In this document: positions 9,688 through 25,400 of the stretch, one piece after another | How positions within the stretch are numbered: the first letter of the stretch is position 1 | Layout of the letters: every line of letters begins with the position of its first letter | Assembly: GCA_001642005.1 (NCBI GenBank) | Contig: LWCA01000355.1 | Coordinates: forward strand, 1-30,651 | Source of the DNA: Intoshia linei | Lineage: Eukaryota; Orthonectida; Rhopaluridae | Length of the DNA stretch: 30,651 nucleotides | Reading direction: 5' to 3' | Program-made: the position numbers and the translations under genes | Notes under the pieces: generated by a model | What the model was told of the DNA's origin: nothing | Databases searched by the model: none | The model's input: only the letters and a program-made list of their open reading frames with translations

Positions 9688-11523
9688 TTATTTATAATTA
9701 TTCCTATCGTATAATCTTCCATAACCGCCTCTATCCGTATCATTATCGTGTCTGTACTCATCACGAACCTAGACAATATTTTATAATGGTATTATAAATT
9801 TTACCTGACCACCCGATTTTCCACGTCCGTATTGACGACCATTTTCAAAACCAGTGTCCCAATCTGTACGAATGACTCGGTCGTCTAATCTCGTTCCATT
9901 GATATATTTGTGACACATTTCTGCAGCTTCTCTAGTGTAATATCTAAATTAAGTTGACTCGATTTTTTAAATGTTTAAAATTACTCTACAAATGCGAAAC
10001 CGCACGGAGTTTTTTTGAATCTGTCTATTCCAACGATTATTCTTTTGATATCACCTGCAGTCGAAAAAAGTGCATGAATTTGAAATTCGTCCGAATAGAA
10101 TGATAAGTTTCCGACATACAGAGTTACAGATGTCATTAAAAGGTGTTTTCGGTTGTCTGCATTACCCTACAAATATAATTACAAATGAACACTTATTTAT
10201 TCGGTAGATAACGTCAAGTCATTTCCATTTGACATTTTTTGGATCATTTCAAAATTATACCAAAAAATGATTATTTCGTTTGTTTGAAATAAAATATAAA
10301 AATAGATTTACAGTTACAGTGTATCTCAATCGGTGCGACCCGCGAAACCTTGAAAACGAGCTATATACCATTTCACAAAAGGTGAATTACATTAGATTTT
10401 CTTGTTTTTTTACAGAAACAAATTTTTGTATTAAATTTTCTGTTTTTCCTTGCAAATTCGTATACTATAGTCAAGATTGTTAGTAGGCACTCAACAAATT
10501 TAAAATTTGTACTATTTCGTATTTTCTTGTGCGCCCAAAGGAAGAAAGATTGATAAGCACGTAGTTAGAATCTAATTAGATTCTAAACTTTTAATAACTC
10601 ATTGATCTATCATACATAAAAACACTATGCTAAGTCACATTATAACACTGTTCAACAAAATGCAACATTCTTTCGACCTCCAGGGATATTTTTGTTTAGA
10701 CCGATAAATAAATTAATTTAATTTATATTAATTCGTTTTACATATAATAAACAGTTAAATATTACTAAATAATTATATATATTAACTGTATATTATATTA
10801 ATATATTATTATAATAATTATATATTATTAAATAATACTTCCATGATGTTCAACCTTATCCCATACTCAAAAACACGAATTTCAAATGAAAACCAGGAAA
10901 AAATTAGCTTGCCTCCATACATACCATATTCCCAGGACGACCTTCTAAATTTTATTTTTTTAATATAATAACGAACTCACTTAAAAGTAAATTTATCTTA
11001 ATAAGTGATAAATGCACCAACAGTACTCATTGGGCAAATTTTTAATCAATTTATTACGTTTTTCATCAAAATTTGTTAAAGTTGCCTAGTAATATCGCTT
11101 TAATGGTCCGAGATAAATTTTGTAATTTATTACCGATCCGCCATGAAAAAAGTATGGGAACCCCTGGTATACACATCAATATAATTTTATATTTCTAAAT
11201 TACGTTTCTAAATATTATACGAATTGTTTCGGTCACCATCATATAACAATTATTTTTAAAGGCAGGTCAGTTAGAGTTCAACATTTGCCTCTTGTAATTC
11301 CTGATTATGGTCAAATTTTGAAAATTCTACGCGTACCCGTTGGACGGCTCTAATGTTAGAACAACGACACACATAATAAGGTAGATTCAACCTCAATCAA
11401 AATGCTCCATAGTGAAAATCACTGTAAATAATTAAAAATATAAAATACTTTAAACATTTGATCTGAATATTCGGTAATACCATCCACACTGTTTCTCCTC
11501 ATTTGTTGATATGTTCTCTTCAT
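9688..11523 (-). CDS. NCBP2: CBP20, nuclear cap-binding protein subunit 2
   Basis: CBP20 binds the m7G cap of nascent RNA polymerase II transcripts with CBP80 and promotes splicing and export. Four predicted exons: 11523-11449, 10166-9985, 9943-9805, 9768-9688, all in frame, giving 158 residues (human 156). An RRM with RNP2 (LYVGNL) and RNP1 (CGFAFVEY) is followed by [35 protein letters not shown] and a glycine/arginine tail, which matches the family closely. The short first exon ends EYSDQMFK, the counterpart of human QYRDQHFR, so both cap-stacking tyrosines (human Y20 and Y43) are present. A 1,282-nt first intron contrasts with introns of 41 and 36 nt. First-exon placement rests on frame and this short match. 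Confidence 0.92.
10167..11448 (-). other. 1,282-nt first intron of CBP20 with hAT-like solo ends
   Basis: No coding sequence is recognised. Plus-strand position about 10317 begins a hAT-like terminus (CAGTGTATCTCAATCGG followed by TGCGACCCGCG). A second terminus lies on the other strand ending at 11166 (complement CAGGGGTTCCCATAC). Their flanks do not share an 8-bp duplication, so they are unlikely to be two ends of one insertion. The interval 10735-10830 is almost pure A/T. Confidence 0.5.
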
Positions 11524-11830
11524 TTTATATTTTCAATACTAAAAACAAAATTTGAATTAAAGATAAAGTTTGCATATATTTAGTAAATTGTTCCATTTCT
11601 AAGGTGATTTTTTTTATTTCGAAAAAATATTAAAAATTGATAAATCAATAATAATTTCATTTAATTAAATTCCACCAGCCAGTCACTAATTTTAATAAAT
11701 TTAATTTTTCGATGATTAAATCTCAAATAAAAAAAAATAATATTAAAATTTTACCATGTCGTTATAGTGACGTATCATTAAAATATAAATAAATACATTT
11801 TGAAATTAAATTTATATTATCGGCGACAAT
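11524..11830. promoter_or_regulatory. Shared intergenic region between CBP20 and RPB2 start codons
   Basis: A 307-bp gap for two divergent start codons. It carries one CRE-like core, TGACGTA, at 11768-11774, closer to RPB2. Otherwise it is A/T-rich with no recognisable gene. Confidence 0.6.
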
Positions 11831-14800
11831 ATGGATAAAGACGGTATGTTTCATATTTAAAGATATGTCATTTGGATTGTATGTGTTTTTTGGTGTATTG
11901 CGTTTATTTGCTGTTTAAATTGATAAATTTGACTTATCTTTTCCTATATTATTTTTACTATTTATTTTAGACATAATCATGGATCAAGATGAAATAACAC
12001 CGGATACATGGCAAGAAGCATGTTGGGTGGTTATAAGTTCATATTTTGATGAGAAGGGTTTGGTGCGACAACAGTTGGATTCGTTTGACGAGTTCATACA
12101 AATGTCTGTACAAAGAATTATTGAAGAATCTAAACCCATAAAATTGGTTCAAGAAGATCAACATAAACTGGTAGATGATGTTGTTCCAGTATATTTATCT
12201 TTGAAAAACGTTAATTCTAAATTTAGACTGAATACGAAATAAAATGTGGACAAATATACTTATCTAAACCTACCCATTGGGAAAAAGAAGGAGAATCGAA
12301 TGCTCTAATGCCGAACGTGGCTAGATTAAGAAATTTGTCTTACTCGGCGCCATTGTATATTGATATGACACAAACAACATTTGTTACTGATGAGGAACCT
12401 CAAGTTCAAAATTACCCAAAAATATTTATTGGCCGAATTCCAATAATGCTTCGTTCGTCATATTGCACTTTGACCAATTACGACACTAATGAATTGACTG
12501 AATTGGGCGAATGTCCTCTCGACCCAGGTGGTTATTTTATTATAAATGGATCCGAAAAGGTTATAGTTGCTCAAGAACGCATGGCCGCCAACAACGTTTA
12601 CGTGTTTGCTTTAAAAGACCAAAAATTTACTCACAGAGCAGAAATAAGATCTCACATTGAAAATTCAACTCGTTCAAGTACCACATTTCAACTAAATTTA
12701 ACACCTAAAGTAAAAAAAACTGGAAAAAATATAAATAATCTAACTGCTATTGGAGAACGAATTTTATGTTCTATGCCCTTTATTAATGCCGACATTCCAA
12801 TTATTGTTTTGTTTAGAGCTTTGGGTTTTGTTTCCGATAGAGACATTATGGAGCATATGATTTATGATTTTGGAGATCAAGAATTGGTTGAAATGTGTAA
12901 ACCTTCTTTTGATGAAGCTTTTGTTATCCAAGACCAGGAAATTGCTTTGAGCTTTATTGGTGCCAGAGGGGCAAAACCAGGTGTAACCAAAGAAAAAAGA
13001 ATACGGTATGCTAGGGAAATTATACAAAGAGAATTATTGATTCATCTTGGGACAGGAAAATTTTGTGAAACGAAAAAAGCTTATTTTGTTGGGTACATGA
13101 TTCACAGGTTACTTCAGGCTGCTTTGGGAAGAAGAGAGTGTGACGATCGAGATCATTATGGAAATAAACGGTTGGACTTGGCTGGGCCGCTTTTAGCATA
13201 TTTGTTTAGAGGCCTTTTTAAAAATCTGTTAAAGGAGGTAAAAATGTACGCTCAGAAATTTATTGATAAGGGAAAATTATTTAAATTGGACTGCGCGGTA
13301 AAAACCAAATTAATTACGGATGGTCTAAGATATTCGCTTGCAACCGGTAATTGGGGCGAACAAAAGAAAGCTCATACTGCTCGCGCTGGTGTTTCACAGG
13401 TTTTAAACAGACTTACATATGTTTCCACCATTTCTCACTTGAGAAGGTTAAATTCTCCTATTGGAAGAGACAGTAAATTGTCTAGACCTAGACAACTACA
13501 TAATACGCATTGGGGTATGATTTGCCCCGCCGAAACACCAGAAGGACAAGCCGTGGGACTCGTGAAAAATTTAGCTTTGATGGCTTATATTAGTGTTGGA
13601 TCTCAACCTCAACCAATATTAGAGTTTTTGGAAGAATGGAGTATGGAAAATTTAGAAGAAATGGTTCCTTCGTCAATATCTAAAGCTACCAAAATATTTG
13701 TAAATGGATGTTGGGTTGGAATTCATAGAGATCCATATCATATTATGTTGACGTTAAGAAAATTGAGACGTCAAATGGATGTAATTATTTCTGAAGTTTC
13801 AGTATTGCGCGATATTTCTGAGAGAGAAATTAGAATTTACACTGATGCAGGGCGTATTTGCCGTCCACTGTTAATTGTAGAGAATCAAAAGTTACTATTG
13901 CGAAAATCTCACGTTCAACAATTAAAACAAAGACAATTATCTAACTTCGGGTGGCAGGAATTACTGGCAAGTGGTGTAGTTGAATATTTGGACCCCATGG
14001 AAGAAGAAACTTCCATGATTGCAATGACTCCAGATGATTTACAATCATCCTCTCAATATTGCAATTCTTATACTCATTGTGAAATTCACCCGTCAATGAT
14101 ATTGGGAGTATGTGCTTCTATTATTCCTTTCCCAGATCACAATCAATCTCCACGTAATACATATCAATCTGCCATGGGTAAACAAGCTATGGGAATTTAT
14201 TGTACCAATTTTCAGAGACGATTAGATACTTTAGCAAATGTGTTGTGGTACCCTCAAAAACCTCTTGTACAGACCAGGTCACTCGATTATCTTAGATTCA
14301 GAGAATTACCTGCTGGTATAAACGCTATTGTGGCTATTGCTTCATATACTGGCTATAACCAGGAAGACTCTATTATCATGAACGAATCTGCAATTGATCG
14401 TGGTTTTTTTAGGTCTATATTCTATAGGTCTTATTCTGATGCAGAAAAAAGAACATATGACCAAGTTGAGACTATTGAAAAACCAAACAAAACTACCGTA
14501 TTAGGTATGAGGAACATGCACTACGAAAAACTCGAACAAGACGGTATTATTGCGGCCGGTGTACGGGTCAATGGAGACGATGTTCTTATTGGAAAAACGG
14601 TCACAATGACAGAATCTGATTTAGCTACCGAACGGGATGCCAAATTTAAAAAAATATCTAAACGAGACGCATCAGTGTTTATGAGACGAACTGAAACCGG
14701 AACAGTAGATCAAGTAATGATTAGTGAAAATGAAGAGGGTGCCAAGTTTTGCAAGCTTAGGGTTCGTCAGATAAAAACACCTCAAATTGGAGACAAGTTC

Positions 14801-15557
14801 GCTTCAAGGCACGGTCAGAAAGGTACATGCGGAATGAGGTATCGACATGAAGATTTACCCTTTACAGCGGAAGGTATCGTACCAGACATAATCATTAACC
14901 CTCACGCAATTCCATCGAGAATGACAATTGGACATTTGATTGAATGTTTGCAAGGGAAGGTTAGTGCTCTAATGGGAGAAGTTGGTGATGCAACTCCGTT
15001 TAACGATACTGTCAACGTACAAAAAATATCTGCTCTATTGGCTGATTTTGATTACCATCTCAGAGGAAACGAAGTAATGTATAATGGTTTCACTGGACGA
15101 AAAATAGTTTCTCAAATATTTATTGGGCCCACTTATTATCAACGTTTAAAACACATGGTCGATGACAAAATTCACTCTCGAGCTAGAGGTCCTGTTCAAA
15201 TTTTAAATCGTCAGCCTATGGAAGGTCGAAGCAGAGACGGTGGTCTAAGATTCGGAGAAATGGAACGTGATTGTCAAATTGCTCATGGAGCAGCTTCATT
15301 TTTACGAGAAAGATTATTGACTGTATCAGACCCATACAAAGTTCATATATGTGATATATGCGGTTTAATAGCTGTAGCAAATCTAAGAACCAACACTTAC
15401 CAATGCAAATCATGCCAAAAAACAGAGGTTTTATTTTTTGTAAATTATTTAATTCATGTTTTAGGTATCCCAAGTATCCCTACCCTATGCTTGTAAATTA
15501 TTGTTCCAAGAACTAATGTCAATGAATATTTCTCCAAGAATAATGACAAACTGTTAA
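11831..15557 (+). CDS. POLR2B: RPB2, second-largest subunit of RNA polymerase II
   Basis: RPB2 forms half of the polymerase II active centre with RPB1. Four predicted exons: 11831-11843, 11971-12188, 12227-15427, 15465-15557, giving 1,174 residues, the same as human. Conservation is high throughout: [12 protein letters not shown] near the start, [111 protein letters not shown], and a C-terminal zinc motif CDICG...CKSC. Exon 1 is only 13 nt; the 38-nt intron at 12189-12226 must be removed, otherwise the frame breaks at 12242. The 37-nt last intron (donor GTTTTA) restores [14 protein letters not shown]. The stop is 23 bp from the convergent HSPA9 stop. Confidence 0.96.
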
Positions 15558-15559
15558 AT

Positions 15560-15565
15560 TTTATT
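15560..15565 (-). terminator. Polyadenylation signal for HSPA9
   Basis: Minus-strand AATAAA, 15 bp beyond the HSPA9 stop and 2 bp past the RPB2 stop codon on the other strand. Cleavage 10-30 nt downstream would fall inside the last coding codons of RPB2, so the HSPA9 transcript would end antisense to the RPB2 coding exon. Confidence 0.6.
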
Positions 15566-15580
15566 TCCAATGTATAAATA

Positions 15581-19080
<3,500 letters not shown>

Positions 19081-19487
19081 AATATGATAATGTGACGCGA
19101 GCGATAAATTAATAAAAATAAAATGACCTATAATAAAGTTTAGATTATATTAAATATTAAATTAAATTTATTGTCATTTAAAATTTTTAACTATTTAAAT
19201 ATTTAAATTTATTTTTTTAATTCTATTAATAAACGGTTTTATCTATTTAAAGTTTAATATTTTTTATTCATTTATGATTATTATCTCACGTTATTGGTGC
19301 AAACCAATTAATATTATAAAGAGTCGTTAAAAGCAATTTGATTTTTTAAGAATTAATAAACTAAAATTAAACGTATTACCTACACGACAAAGATATAAAA
19401 TGCGTTATATGGAAATAAATTACATATTTATATATTTGATGTGATTCCGCTAATTAACGGCATTAATCTGACTAGTTAACTTTAAAT
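19081..19487. promoter_or_regulatory. Shared intergenic region between HSPA9 and PRP16 start codons
   Basis: A 407-bp gap serving two divergent genes. It is nearly all A/T apart from a GTGACGCGAGCG segment at about 19092-19103 just upstream of HSPA9. No heat-shock element was identified by eye and no gene is seen. Confidence 0.6.
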
Positions 19488-22400
19488 ATGTCAGTATTCA
19501 GAGGAAAAGAAAAAAGTGAACCTCTTGATGGATCAGATAAAAACGAAAAAGGCGGATTGATCATTAAAAAGAAAAATGATATTAAACCAACCATTACCAA
19601 TTCTATATATGGTTTAGATGTTAAAGCGGCTAAAATCAGGGAAGAAAAGAAGAATTTAGAGTTGTAAATTTATTTATTTTTTAATTTTCGTTTAGTCATC
19701 GCATTTATCGACAAAATACTAGTAGAGTACAGACACCTAAAGATGAAAATACTGTAAATATTAAAATTCATAAGAGAGAACACAATCGAGGTCTAATTTA
19801 TACGTCTGGTACTTCTAAATCGGAAAATGTTAATGATTCCCAAAACCTTATATCTAACTGGGAAAATATTTTACCAATGAAACGTTTCAGGAGAAAAAAA
19901 TATCAAAATACACCTACTCATAATTACAATGTCTGGATGAATGACCACAAAAAATTACCACAAACTCCATCTAATGAAACTAGTATACTTTTATTTTATC
20001 TCATACTATTAGAATTATTATTTATGATTTTCGGTGGAGGGGGTCGAGCATGGTAGTTTCGGATCTAATTTCAAAAAGTTAAAAAAATATACCTGATTAC
20101 ATTGTATTTGATAAAATTGAATTTTTTTTATGATTGGGTTGAAATGAATCATTTTCATGAGTTGTTAAAAATGAAATTAGTCATTTGAGATTTTATAAAA
20201 TTGAAAATTTACATTTGGTTTGACAGGAAATTTTTTGGCACTATTTAGTACTACAGCGACAATGAACGTTATGGTGTTTGTTTATGGATGTTTTTGTAGG
20301 ATGCTAACTAATTAATTTAATAGATAAAATGAAAGACGAAGAGTGGGAGGAAGCTGAAAGAGATTTGGACCGAGATTGGTATCATATGGATGCTGGATAT
20401 GATGAAAATCACAACCCATTTTCGAACACATCACAAGATTATAATCAAAAAAAGGAACGTGAAATGGAAGAAAAACGAATTAAACGAGCTTCGGCTCGCT
20501 CTAGGCAATTTCAAAAGGTTATTTTATTATTATTGATTATGATTCCTTAAAACGAACAATTATGTCATTCTGTAGACTTAAATTTTCTTTGGAGCATTTT
20601 GAATCGTCAGGATAAATTTGAAAAATGATAAAATTCGTTTCTTACAATACTGTTTCGAAAAGACCAATTTACAGATTAATTTATTCATTAATTTTTCAGA
20701 TAAATAATTTTACATTAAAAATAATAAATAATAATTTAAAATTAAAATTAAAATATTGTTTTCATTATTTTTTTTGAAAATATTTAAAATTTTTGTAAAT
20801 AAGTCGAAAGTTTAATACTTAATAATTAGATGTTAATAGAAGTTAAGAAAATCTAAATAATGAAAAAATGTTTATCAATTTATCCGCCCAGTTGAAGACC
20901 CCTGGTTAAAATGAAATAGAATTTGAGTCTTTAATTATTTTATGGAATTTTTATGCATTTTTTTCTATATAATATATATCTAAACTTGTATTTTTTCCTT
21001 AAAGGTTGGTAAAATTAGGTTTTTTCTTTTGGGATCAGATAGAGGAATTTTTGATCTAAAATTTTGGTTTTTTCTCATAAGATTTTATTAAATTGGATAT
21101 TGAATGAAATATGCTAAAAATTTTTCATTCATCCCATGAGAAGCACTGATTTAAGTCAAGTTTATTCTAAATTAGAATTTACTAAATTTACTAAATCTGG
21201 CATTTGAAAATTTTGATTGTAGCGGAAAGTAGGTTAATTTAAAAATTTGCGAGTGAACCGGCAAAATTGTTAAATTTCATTATTTTAGCCTCGTCCCGGT
21301 TTACATAACCTCCAAATACTAATTTTTTAACATTTAATATTTTTGGATTTAAATTTTTATAATATTTTCAGCAAGATATGAGGAGCAGCGACTTGGTATA
21401 CCACTAATTAATTCTTGATTCAAATAATAAAAATTTCCGCGTATCTGACTTAAAAGTTATCCAGTTCTTTCTATGCCTCACGTCACGAATCGATACTCAT
21501 ACATCTAGAGGGAATCATATGTGCATTAATTAATTAGTAAGAAAAATTTAAATTTTGATAATATATGTCGTGTCTCTTTTACTTGAAAATTGTACATAGA
21601 CTAAGTAAAATCTACAAATTTATCAAATTTTTAGCCCCAACATACTTATTTTTTTTCAATATCACGTATTAATCCTTTACTTATATAAAATTGAATGTCT
21701 GTATATGTTACCGTTTATTTAAAAAATTTAGACGTAAAATTTAAAAAACCCAATTTCTAATACAGTTTTTCTTAGGACGTGTTTATATCTATTTTTCAGT
21801 TTCAGAATTGGATTTCTTCATGGTCAAAAACTCAATTTGCGTTTTTGTTTAAAAATTCAATGAAACGTACATTCTGCAACGCGTTTTAAAATCATTGACA
21901 TTGTCGTTAATCTCAGCCTCACAAACGCATACCTTCAGGGTCAAAACCACAAATGACACTTTGCTTTAAAAATGAAACATGTCCTAAAATTTTATAAAAC
22001 ATAAATTATGGGATAGTTTTTAAAATCATAAACATTATCATAAATGGCAACCTTAAAAAAGATCAATTTTACCATCAAAACCACAGATTACTTTGTTTTT
22101 AAAAATGAAAACAGATCTAGAATTTTAAAAAAAATTACAGATTATACAGTTATATCCTGTTAACGCACAAAAAATTTTAATCTGACAATGTGACGCCTTC
22201 ATGGTCAAAAAAGCACTTTAGTATTCATTTTTTTTATTTTGAAACTATTTTATTAAAACAAAAAATTTGAAATAATTAACGGTCCTACAATTAAAAAAAA
22301 ATATTATTCTGATACAGCTTATTCGACTTGATATAAATACAAAATTTCAACCCGAGAAATGCACGCATTTCTGTTATAGATTTTTTGATTGAATTTATTT

Positions 22401-25400
22401 TCTGGTATAATAATAATGTCCGCCCTCAGTAGAGCTAGGTGCTGTTTGTACGTAGTACATAACAGTTAAATAGTTCAATAATATAATTTTTTTAATGCTC
22501 AATTTGAAATAAAAAATGAAACCAGTATTTTACAACAATTGCATCTAGGAACATGAACAGGTTATCGGTACGGTATGTTCGGCACTGGTCCTGACTATCT
22601 GCCGATCATAGAGAGCCAACAGTGTTCCCGAATGAGATGAAAATTGTCGGGTCCTATGTAAAAATAAAATTATACTATTTAGGATAATGAAAGATGGGAA
22701 ATTAATCGAATGTTAAGATCAGGAGTTGTCCAAAAAACTAAATATGACGACGATTTCGAAGAAACTAATGCTGCTAAAGTGCACTTACTTGTTCGTCAAA
22801 TTGTTCCACCATTTTTGGATAAAAGATTTGTGTTTACTAAACAATCTGAACCAGTTTTACCCATAAAAGACGAAACGTGTGATTTTGCTGTATTAGCTCG
22901 AAAAGGGAGTGCACTTGTAAAAAGAAGAAGACTTGAAAAGGATCGAAAAAATGCGCAGGAAAAACACTGGAAATTATCTGGTAGTAAAATGGGTAATCTA
23001 TTGGGAGTGGAGAAAGAAAAGGATGATAAAGTTGAAACCATCGAAGAAATTAAAGATTCCAAGAAATATGCGGATATGTTTAGCAATACTGAAGCAGCAT
23101 CTAAATTTACTAAACAAAAATCTATCAAAGCTCAAAGATACGCACTTCCAATTTTCACTTGTAGACAAGAGTTGTTGACAATATTGCGAGAAAACAGTGT
23201 AATTATTATTGTTGGAGAGACTGGTTCCGGTAAGACGACACAACTTACTCAATACTTATACGAAGAAGGATATGGAAACCGCGGAATAATTGGATGTACA
23301 CAACCTCGTCGTGTAGCCGCCATGTCTGTAGCTAAAAGAGTTTCAGATGAAGTTGATTGTAAATTGGGTGAAACTGTAGGATACGCCATTCGTTTTGAAA
23401 CGTGCACCAGTGAAAAAACTAAAATAAAATACATGACGGATGGTATCCTTCTAAGAGAATTGCTCAACGACTCTGAAATCGATAAATATTCGGTTATTAT
23501 TATGGACGAAGCTCATGAACGTAGTTTGAACACTGACGTTCTTTTCGGTCTATTGAGAGGTGTTGTGGCAAGACGTAATGATTTAAAATTGATTGTGACT
23601 TCTGCTACAATGGAGTCATCTAAATTTTCAGATTTTTTCGGCAATATCCCAATTTTTAACATACCTGGTAGAACATTCAAAGTTGATGTTTTTTATAGCA
23701 AAATACCTGTTGATGATTACGTCGAAGCTTCAATTAAACAGGCAATTCAATGCCATCTTGGCGGAATGCCTGGAGATATACTTATATTTATGCCAGGTCA
23801 AGAAGACATTGAAACTACGTGTGATGCTATCGAAGAAAGATTGGCCAATTTAGAGGATGCGGAACCTCTTATGGTCTTACCCATTTTCTCGCAATTACCT
23901 AGCGATTTACAAGCTAAAATATTTCATTCGTCTGCAAATGGCATTAGAAAATGTGTTGTTGCCACCAACATTGCTGAAACTTCTCTGACCATAGATGGTA
24001 TACAAACTGTGATAGATTCAGGATTTTGCAAATTAAAGTTGTATAACCCTAAAATTGGTATGGATTCGTTGCAACTTTTTCCCATTAGCCAAGCCAATTG
24101 TAATCAAAGGTCTGGTCGAGCTGGTAGAACTGCTCCCGGCGTCGCTTTTCGAATGTACACAAATCGTCAATATAGAGATGAGCTTTTAGAATCCACCGTC
24201 CCAGAGATCCAACGTACCAATTTATCAAATGTTGTTTTGCTATTGAAGTCTCTAGGTGTAAGAGACTTGTTAAAGTTTCATTTTATGGACCCTCCACCAA
24301 AAGACACTATTCTTAATTCAATGTATCATTTATGGGTTATTGGAGCACTGGATAATACTGGCAGTATTACTCCTCTGGGTAGGAGACTTGCAGAGTTTCC
24401 ATTAGATCCTTGCATGTCTAAATTACTGGTTGTTGGGTTTGAATTGCGGTGTGGTGAAGAAGTATTGACCATTGTAAGTATGTTATCCGTTCCAGCAATT
24501 TTTTATCGGCCGAAGGGTCGCGAAGAAGACTCAGATATTGCTCGAGAAAGGCTTCAGGTTGGTATTTTTAAATAATTATCTTTTAAGTCATGTTTCATAG
24601 ATTCCGGAAAGTGATCATTTGACGTATTTAAATGTTTACCAAAATTGGGTCAAAAGTGGGTAATTTAAATTATAATTGAAAATGTACAGTGTTCTATTGA
24701 ATTGGTTAATTCTGTAGTTTTCAATTTTCTCATGAATCATGAGCAAAGGTTGTCGATTTGTTCGTATTTTTACCAGCAAAACAATGCTCGTAAGTTTACT
24801 GGTATTAGCAATTTTTTTTAAAAGTATAAATGGAGAGTTTGTAAATTGTAAACTGAATACAATGACGCTTGTGACTCACAAGTTGTGAGTCTCAAAAATT
24901 CTTAATGTTTAGAACTAAGTACTCGAAAAAAGGGATTTTTCTTTCATGGTTGTTAAAATCTTGGTTTTTAATTTTGTAAAAGGATAAAAAGTTTTTTCTC
25001 ATAAGGTGTGGTTAAATTGAATTTTTTATTTTGGAGTTTTATTATTATTTTATTAAAACGTTTTTTTATAAATATGTAAGAAGGGATTGTTACATAAAGG
25101 GCTTGAAACATTGTTTTTTAATTAAATTTTATTAACAGTGGGATTTTTAAAAATATTAATTTTGCTCGTAATAAAACCATAAATGCTGGTAACACCTTTG
25201 GTCATAAGGATACAGTAAGTAAAGTTTATCTTATGAAGGCGTGGATCCCAAAATTTTATAAAGTCCCACATTGACGAACAGGAGAGAGAATATCATATAT
25301 TGTACGTTGACGTATAACGAAGAAAATGGAATGCAAAACCTGTTAATTTTTTTTATTTAGATTTTCTTCCCTGTGGTGTAGTAAACATTTTATTCATGTT

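Larger units (their letters stand above)
20518..22682 (+). other. 2,165-nt PRP16 intron 3
   Basis: Joins FQK to DNERWE. It holds a hAT-like left motif at about 20889 (CAGTTGAAGACCCC), copy 2 of the dispersed repeat (about 20998-21110), a hAT-like right end at about 21157 (complement CAGTGCTTCTCATGGG), and a diverged tandem array (21815-22225). The two hAT-like motifs lack matching 8-bp flanks. No coding sequence is seen. Confidence 0.7.

Noticed and set aside
10280-10483. A 67-codon plus-strand open frame in CBP20 intron 1
   Set aside because: It overlaps a hAT-like terminus, shows no coding-like composition and lies within an intron required by the CBP20 reading.
20889-21157. Possible complete hAT element in PRP16 intron 3
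   Set aside because: The two CAG-type ends do not match each other well and their 8-bp flanks (TATCCGCC and ATTTAAGT) differ, so they are not shown to be one insertion.
22796-23467. Open frames of 72-110 codons on both strands
   Set aside because: They overlap PRP16 exon 4 in other frames and have no independent support.
24873-24891. Perfect palindrome containing TGACTCA (AP-1-like) in PRP16 intron 5
   Set aside because: Short, intronic, and without other regulatory signals nearby; noted in the intron entry but not claimed as a binding site.
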